Shown here: positions 30,854-36,334 of the stretch, in pieces
Numbering within the stretch: position 1 is the stretch's first letter
How the letters are laid out: each line of letters opens with the position of its first letter
Origin: Coptodactyla brooksi
Taxonomy: Eukaryota; Arthropoda; Insecta; Coleoptera; Scarabaeidae
Direction of reading: 5' to 3'
Assembly (NCBI GenBank): GCA_033557675.1
Contig: JAWQRM010000037.1
Location: 1-36,334 of the forward strand
DNA length: 36,334 nucleotides
Notes under the pieces: model-generated
What the model saw: the letters and a program-made list of their open reading frames with translations, nothing else
Database searches by the model: none
What the model was told of the DNA's origin: nothing
Program-made: the position numbers and the translations under genes

Positions 30854-31538
30854 CCGTATGGGAAAATTTTTCTTGTCTCATACGAGATTCATATAATACT
30901 CCCACCACGAGCCCGTGACTCCCCTATACCTCACGAGCTCGCGTGATCTACGGCGCGAATACTTAGTAAGACTTCTGATGTCATGGGAGGATGTAATCGG
31001 TTGACGTCGTCTTACGCACACTTATATTTTAACTACTATCAATAAATGTTTATTCGTCTCTTTTCGAATGTTTAAGTTCATCGGATAAACAAAACCTTCA
31101 TTATTACTAAAATAAAAGATCACTTTACATAAAATAATTCTAATAACATTTAAACATAAAACTAAATGAAAGATTCCTCCTTATTTAAAAATGCCTCCTA
31201 TTTTGTCAAACAATACCCCAACCTGTCGTAGGAATTTCTCCTCTCTGGAGATCATTTCTGGAGTAATAGATTGATGAGCTTAAATAATTTTCATTGTGAG
31301 CTCATTCAAATTTCATGTAACATTGGCGACAACCTGTCGCACAAACACACTTACAAAGACTTGATAATTTGAACCTTCTCGGTCGTTGTAAATACAGTAG
31401 AGTTCGTCAGTGTTCGTCAAAGTTGTCAGAGCAAGAGCGTGATCGCTAATTGTCGTGCGATCTCCGGGATCACCCAACTCACCAACCAATCGGATGATAA
31501 TGCTACCCGTATGGGACAAGACATATTTTCCAGCACGG
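30854..31538. mobile_element. 685-bp TA-flanked non-autonomous DNA element, copy 1
   Basis: TA at both edges (30852-30853, 31539-31540). Left end CCGTATGGGAAAATTTTTCT matches the right end read inward, CCGTGCTGGAAAATATGTCT, and similarity continues through TGTCyCATACG (26 of 33). Removal with one TA rejoins the LINE as GAT TAT ATC GTC ATA GGA TAC (DYIVIGY), in frame, immediately before the RT catalytic box. TA duplication points to the Tc1/mariner superfamily; no transposase coding is recognised inside, only broken short ORFs. A diverged second copy is at 34120-34696. Confidence 0.85.
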
Positions 31539-31540
31539 TA

Positions 31541-31878
31541 TAATCTGTAGTCTCCAGGCCCTGAAGGAAATCGTTCACCACCAAACACCACAGCAAGGGT
31601 GAGAGAACTCCTCCTGCGGGTATCCCCGTGTGGCACACACTCTTACGGTTTCTGTACTGACGGTAGCATATATCTCTCTGTGTTCTAGCATCCGGATAAT
31701 CTGCATGTACTTGGTAGGAAGTGTCCATCTGCCCTCCACAGCTTTGTCAATGGATTTGAGGGATGTGTTATGGAACGTCTCTTCAATAGTTCACGGGCCG
31801 CTACTTCGCAGAATTTTCGAGGTTGGCAGTCATATTGGTGTCTACTTGGCGGTTGAACGCCGAGAAGTTTATCCCTCA
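31541..31878 (-). pseudogene. LINE RT segment before the catalytic box
   Basis: Minus strand: IEETFHNTSLKSIDKAVEGR, PTKYMQIIRMLEHREIYATV, then TGIPAGGVLSPLLWCLVVND and FLQGLETTDY up to the TA junction. The GTPQGGVLSPLLW block of R1/I-type RTs reads GIPAGGVLSPLLW. The similarity then jumps over the 685-bp insert to GYVYNIVII at 30852. Upstream it is interrupted by the 182-bp MITE. Confidence 0.8.
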
Positions 31879-32060
31879 AGCGAGTTTACTAGCTACTCGC
31901 AAGTGAATTCACTAGTTGCTATTAATCTCGCCCAATGAAATCGCGTTAAATAGCTGACTAGCGTATGGTTTAGGCAATTGGTCATTGTCTACGGCGCTAG
32001 TTGACTCGCCTGCTTCTTTTCTCGCCAAATTAGAGAGTCTCTTGTAGCTAGTAAACTCGC
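31879..32060. repeat. 182-bp MITE with 17-18-bp terminal inverted repeats
   Basis: GCGAGTTTACTAGCTAC (31880-31896) is perfectly complementary to 32044-32060. TCA occurs directly outside both ends (31876-31878 and 32061-32063), compatible with a 3-bp target duplication. Internal CTAGTTG/CTCGCC units recur. It lies inside the LINE. A 3-bp duplication would fit PIF/Harbinger-like elements, but that assignment is inference. Confidence 0.7.
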
Positions 32061-32063
32061 TCA

Positions 32064-32300
32064 CTTTAATTGTGACTTTGTATGCCTGTCTTATTTCATC
32101 TTTCCCGCGAGATTTAAATGGTGCAAATTTATCTGCAGCCCATTTAGTTTTTGATTGATTAATGACTTGCACTGCAAATCCCCAGTAGTCTCATTTTGCC
32201 CTCTCAAAGGGGTTTACAAGACCCATCTGGTTTTCTGTCGTACAATCTGGAAGATACGTCGATCCCGGGAAGTATATGTGCAGTAATACCTGTGGTGTCT
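32064..32300 (-). pseudogene. LINE endonuclease-RT linker segment
   Basis: Minus strand: HIYFPGSTYLPDCTTENQ, WGFAVQVINQSKTKWAADKF, APFKSRGKDEI, then RQAYKVTIKV. This is the HFPGS ... W ... VI..SKIKWAI.SF.PFKSPG.DGI block that begins the RT of R1/I-type LINEs, with a deletion after DEI. Same strand and order as the two downstream LINE segments, so the whole is one element of about 2 kb (inserts included). The endonuclease itself is missing. Confidence 0.75.
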
Positions 32301-32855
32301 CCTTCTCGGTCTATGTAAATATCCCTTCCTTTTTACGTAGGGAATGTAACAGGGTTAGCTTTTACCGAAGTTATACAATTGTCAGAAATTTCCGTTCCAA
32401 ATAAACATTCAAAATTTTCCATCTACATTGTTGTTCAAAAACAAAATAAATTTCCGGACGGAAATAGAAAAAGGTCTACTTGTGTCCATTCTCATTTGTT
32501 ATTATTCTTATTTGAATGCATCGCCAAATTGTAAACAAGCAAAAATAAATAAAATAGTACTCCTTAGAACTAAATACTGATTGTCAACTTAAAATTAATT
32601 ATTTAATAATGACTATCTTTGAACAATAACGAAACAGATCCCTGTGAACAGAGTAATGAAAATGTAAAAATGTTACAAAATGCTATGATTAAACACTGCA
32701 AGGAGATGATTGCCAAGAGAGTTGAAGTGCTAGAGGAATTGATGACTTTATTTTAAAAAGTAGAAACGCTCCTGAGTTAAATGGCATTAACACTTCAGCT
32801 TAGACTTCTACACTTTCTGAACATGTGCTGGAAATTGGTTAAAATTCTTCAAGAA
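32301..32855. other. Stretch without an assigned gene
   Basis: AT-rich with no recognisable protein or repeat; it separates two LINE remnants that lie on opposite strands. Confidence 0.35.
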
Positions 32856-32859
32856 AACT

Positions 32860-33230
32860 GTACGTTTAAAACCATATCCTTACATAAAATATCAATAAGA
32901 GGTCATAAAAGAATGGGTTAAAGCGATCGCTAATGCTTTCCTCTGAGAACGATGTATGGGATTCCCAAAAGGTAGATCATGTACAGATGCAACTTTCATT
33001 GCAATATGAGCTATAGAAACATTTAGCACTAATCGATCTAAAAAAAGCGTTTGGTAGCCTAAACTACCTAATTATGTCTTTGAAAAGCATATGTAAAAAT
33101 ATCTCCATAGTATTAGAAATAGGTTATTAATATACCGGAGAAATGAAAACGAATAAACGAGGATACCCTGGTCTCACAAACTCTTTGTTTAGAACATATC
33201 TACATGTCTAATCACTATAATTGCCTGGTT
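32860..33230 (+). pseudogene. LINE reverse transcriptase fragment (second family)
   Basis: Plus strand: MGFPKGRSCTDATF (32953-32994; LINE form GFRKGRSCTDAI), then LIDLKKAFGSLNYLIMSLKS and ICKNISIVLEIGY (33029-33127), then TGEMKTNKRGYPGLTNSLFR with TYL (where RTs have NKGVRQGCPLSPTLFN.YL). The catalytic Asp of the first block (IDLKKAF) is present; the FADD block is not reached. Frameshifts and stops are common. Different sequence from the two LINEs above. Confidence 0.65.
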
Positions 33231-34119
33231 TGGTTAAGCGGTAACCATTGATTATCTTTACTATGTAGAAAACCCATTTCTTATTAGGGTGTTCGTTTTC
33301 GCAAACCTGTGCTGCATTTTAGCACTTAGTTGAAAAATTCAACTACTGTGGAAAATTGGTAATACACGATTTTCACTTAAACGACTGGAGAACTTTTATT
33401 GTTGAGGCTGTTGTAAACTTCTATAGAGCTTTGTTATTGCTTGAACCTTGCGGTTTGGAGTTCCGAACGGCCAAATAATTCCCACCCACTCCCACCATAT
33501 ATTCCGCTTGCAACTGTACGTCTATTATTGCTGCAAAAGTAATAGGTCCCTGCGTTTGAAGGTCTATATCTCTAAAAGTATCCATAAGAAAAAAATGATT
33601 TGTTAGAATCGGCATTCCTGTCTTAAAATCTTCCAAAACCATCAGACATTGATGGCCTCTAATTGGCCATCTAATACACTATTTTGGAAATGCGCGTATA
33701 ATTTTATAATTATTACACCCATCAAAATTTAGGTGATAATCACATTTATGTTCAATATTTGTACCTGTTCATTGTTAATGCGGCTAAGTTTACAAAATCC
33801 GTACTAGATATTGTATCCTTCTGATGTATAAAAATCACATGAAATCGATTATTTTATGTGGACGAGCGCATCGAAGTTCGGAAATAAATCAACAGATTGC
33901 GCAGATATGAATTTTGCTTCACATATTCTCTTCACATATTATGGATTATTTACATTTTTTTTGCATTCTCAATGTAATCATTTATATTGCGTTCATTGTT
34001 ATTACTTATAAAAAGTCATTCAAAAATTGTTTGTATGACTCAACTACGTTAGTGTCAGCAAAATCTCTATAAGTATCTGACTTATTTCTACACACTAATC
34101 GTCTAACCAGCAATTCAAC
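33231..34119. other. Stretch without an assigned gene
   Basis: Contains a 73-codon minus-strand ORF (33421-33642) with no motif I know. No transposon protein recognised. The left boundary of the repeat that follows could not be found and may lie within this stretch. Confidence 0.35.
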
Positions 34120-34696
34120 ATAGATTTACGTTATCTTATCAAATCAATTAAAGGCACATCTCTTCGAACGTTTAAGTTCGACGGACAAATCAAAACTTCA
34201 TTGTTACTAAAATAAAGGGTCACTCTAAAATAATATAGTCCTAATAATATTTAAAAATAAAATTAATGAAAGATTCAAGGATGCCCCCTAATTTCGCTAC
34301 ACAATGCCACAACCTGTCGTGGAAATTTGTCCTCACTCTGGAAAGCATTTCTGGAGTAATAGTTTAATGAGCTTGAATAATTTTTATTATAGGCTCATTC
34401 AAATTTCAAGTGGCAACTATCGTTTCGAACACGTTGACAATACGCAATGTTACTCGACGCGATATAATTAGACGATTTTATTCCGAAGAACTGCCGCTTA
34501 AATACCACTTGATAATTTGAAGGCTCGTGGCGGTTGTAAAAACGGATATTCTGAAGTTATGCATTCGTTAACGCTCTCAGCGCAACTGCGTGCCTCTCGC
34601 TAATTGACATGCGATCTTCAAGATCGCATCTGAATAGTCTACGAATCAGACGAGAATGTAATATACCTAAGGGACGACGTGTAATTTCTTACACGG
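34120..34696. mobile_element. 685-bp TA-type element, diverged copy 2
   Basis: Direct-orientation similarity to 31030-31538 over about 550 bp: shared TTTAAGTTC, ACTAAAATAAA, CACAACCTGTCGT-like, CATTTCTGGAGTAATAG, GAGCTCATTCAAATTTCA, ACTTGATAATTTGAA and CGCTAATTG..rTGCGATCT blocks in order. The right end is ACACGG followed by TA (34697-34698), matching CACGG|TA of copy 1. The left terminal repeat is not recognisable, so the copy is truncated or rearranged. Confidence 0.7.
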
Positions 34697-34699
34697 TAC

Positions 34700-35570
34700 A
34701 CCTTTTAATAAGAGCGTTTGTTGTACTCGTATGACAGACGTAAACTAGCATACACAGATAGCCAAATGAATTACTAATACAGATAAGCATTATTTTAGCT
34801 CTAAAATACTCGGACAATATTTCTCTATAGTCAACTATAATTGATAATTGGTTTATAGGAAACCCTGGAATTCATAGTTACCATTAAGCGTTCTTTTTTA
34901 CCTATAGTTCGTGATTGATAAATGAAAATCACCGGGCCACGGTGGGGCGTTTTTCCGTGACTATCGATTTTCTCGTTTAAAAGGTTAACAGGAAAGCTTT
35001 TTCTGTGTGACACTACAACTTTGGACTATTCTGTACAAATCGAATTGTAGTGCACTCTACAGAAGAAATCAATAGAATTTGTACAACGAAAAATATAGGA
35101 ATCTTTAATTATCATGAACTCGCCTGCTTACCTGCTTATAAGTTTCCCTTGTATGAGTGTAAAGACAGAATTAAAAAATTGGTACTGAAAAAATGTAAAT
35201 AATTTTAATACTCAAAATCAGTATTGCAGCTATTGAAAAATGTATACAAGGTATTCTTTATAACATTAAGTTAGTACAGCATTTTAGTGGACTACACATT
35301 TTCAATCTACTTTTAGTAACGACAATTACTTATCAAAAAAGAATTAAGAATTTATTTAAGAATTTAGTCCTCGTGTATTACGAAATGGCAGAATTGTCTT
35401 ATACACAGTACTGAAACACAAATGTGTTCAGAAATATAATTCCATAGTTCTTTATGAAACAAAAGCTATCTAAACTAGTTTTTAAGGAAGTTAAACAATT
35501 GTTACTACTACAGGAGAGAAGAAAGACTAAATACCATCCAACAAACTATGCTGTTTATTCTCAAAAACAC
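34700..35570. other. Stretch without an assigned gene
   Basis: AT-rich. A 60-codon minus-strand ORF (34831-35013) and scattered short frames have no recognisable motif. Confidence 0.35.
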
Positions 35571-35576
35571 AACGCC

Positions 35577-35622
35577 TAACTGCCTTTTAATTGAATTGGT
35601 ACAACGAATTAAAAGGCAGTTA
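35577..35622. repeat. 16-bp perfect hairpin
   Basis: TAACTGCCTTTTAATT (35577-35592) is exactly complementary to 35607-35622 across a 14-nt loop. It lies inside a 72-codon ORF (35548-35766) whose product repeats this palindrome, which argues the ORF is not a gene. Confidence 0.8.
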
Positions 35623-36334
35623 CGAGTTTCGTTGATTGCCTTACCCTCATGTCTTGGGAACATAATTTTTCTCTATACAGTGTTTCTCGTCATCGTTCCT
35701 AGCCTAAGGTTAGAGACTCTAATCTCTAGCCTTTACAAATTTCCAACCCGTATAGCATTTCCTTAACCCTACCATATCTAGTAAATGCCTGTACTGGGTT
35801 AACTCATTTATGCCCAAGAAAAACTAGCAGTAGAAAAGCAAAACAAACTTTTTTATTATGTCGAAAATACTTACACTGAACGAAACACAAAAGGAAATTA
35901 TTACTATTTCTGATATATATGGAAGAAAAATGGCGTCCTCAAATGGAGACACTGAGCTCAAATGGTATGAAATTTCTCTACAAATCTTGAAACATGCAAG
36001 ATCTGTAGGCGTCCTCGTTTGGGGACAGCGGGCGTTAAGCAGTACAGAGGGAACTATCTTATAGCCCTCTGCTTTTATTAAGCCTAGTCAAAAAAATTAA
36101 ATTTTAATTCTATTTAATTTTAAAAATTTCTAATTTTTAAAAGGCACCCAAAAAACTGTAGCTGTGTACATTGCCATATACTGTACCATTGGAAATGCGC
36201 GAACTCGTAACTAACCTGAGTTTCGAACTTATTCATAAAAGGTAGTTGATAGGCAATCTGCGCAAGTCTTTTTGTCTCAGTATGTATTGTTCACTATGTA
36301 TTGTTCTTGGTCGCATTCGGACGTTAAGCTATAT
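35623..36334. other. Stretch without an assigned gene
   Basis: A 68-codon plus-strand ORF (35858-36064, MSKILTLNETQKEIIT start) shows no known motif. TTAACTCATTTATGCCC at 35799 resembles the left end of the candidate at 305 (TTAACCCATTAACTGCC), but no matching right end is visible. Confidence 0.35.

Noticed and set aside
31054..34420. Direct repeats 3.1 kb apart that could be LTRs of a retrotransposon
   Set aside because: Copy 1 has inverted ends and a TA duplication and sits alone inside a LINE; the DNA between the copies holds LINE remnants, not gag-pol. It is a dispersed DNA element.
1..36334. CRISPR arrays, bacterial operons, phage or plasmid features
   Set aside because: No regularly spaced direct repeats, no ribosome-binding-site-led ORF clusters; content is typical of animal nuclear DNA.

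Overview
This looks like non-coding DNA of an insect (at least an arthropod) nuclear genome. It is AT-rich, has no operon-like gene packing and no long intact reading frame, and is filled with decayed eukaryotic transposons: Penelope-like elements, mariner and piggyBac DNA transposons, several LINEs, MITEs and probable tRNA-derived SINE heads. The species cannot be fixed from sequence alone.

The only host coding sequence I can support is one 206-bp internal exon on the minus strand (13970-14175). It encodes the first half of a beaten-path (Beat) type immunoglobulin domain and has a clean 3' acceptor and 5' donor. The rest of the window is then best read as two very long flanking introns of this gene, or as intron plus intergenic DNA.

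Layout: 1-250 mariner helix-turn-helix scrap; 305-1248 possible TTAA-flanked non-autonomous element with palindromes; 1886-2187 hairpins and AT-rich repeats; 2203-3066 piggyBac N-terminal part; 3422-6265 a DDE-type transposase pseudogene of a family I cannot name, with 15-bp repeats on both sides; 6372-7888 two Penelope-like copies head to head; 8110-8600 piggyBac C-terminal part; 8970-9720 LINE reverse transcriptase remnant; 11190-13240 a mariner split by a Penelope-like element; 13970-14175 the Beat exon; 14176-20340 mostly unremarkable intron with a SINE-like unit and a hammerhead-like motif inside a 25-bp inverted repeat; 20345-23070 a LINE interrupted by a 2,154-bp piggyBac that itself contains an 88-bp MITE; 26400-29125 two Penelope-like arms in inverted orientation flanking a DUF4817/DDE_3 mariner-like pseudogene; 30330-32300 a LINE with RNase H interrupted by a 685-bp TA-flanked element and a 182-bp MITE; 32860-33230 another LINE fragment; 34120-34696 a second copy of the 685-bp element.

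Two observations stand out. (1) Eight copies, from at least four Penelope-like families, of a hammerhead-ribozyme-like motif share the core CTGAwGA + one extra pyrimidine + a stem whose sequence changes but whose pairing is kept + CGAAAC(GT). (2) Several nested insertions can be dated relative to each other. For two of them, removing the insert with one target-site copy restores the LINE reading frame exactly. No element here looks able to move: catalytic residues, zinc ligands or frames are broken in every DNA transposon and LINE, and the Penelope copies are truncated.
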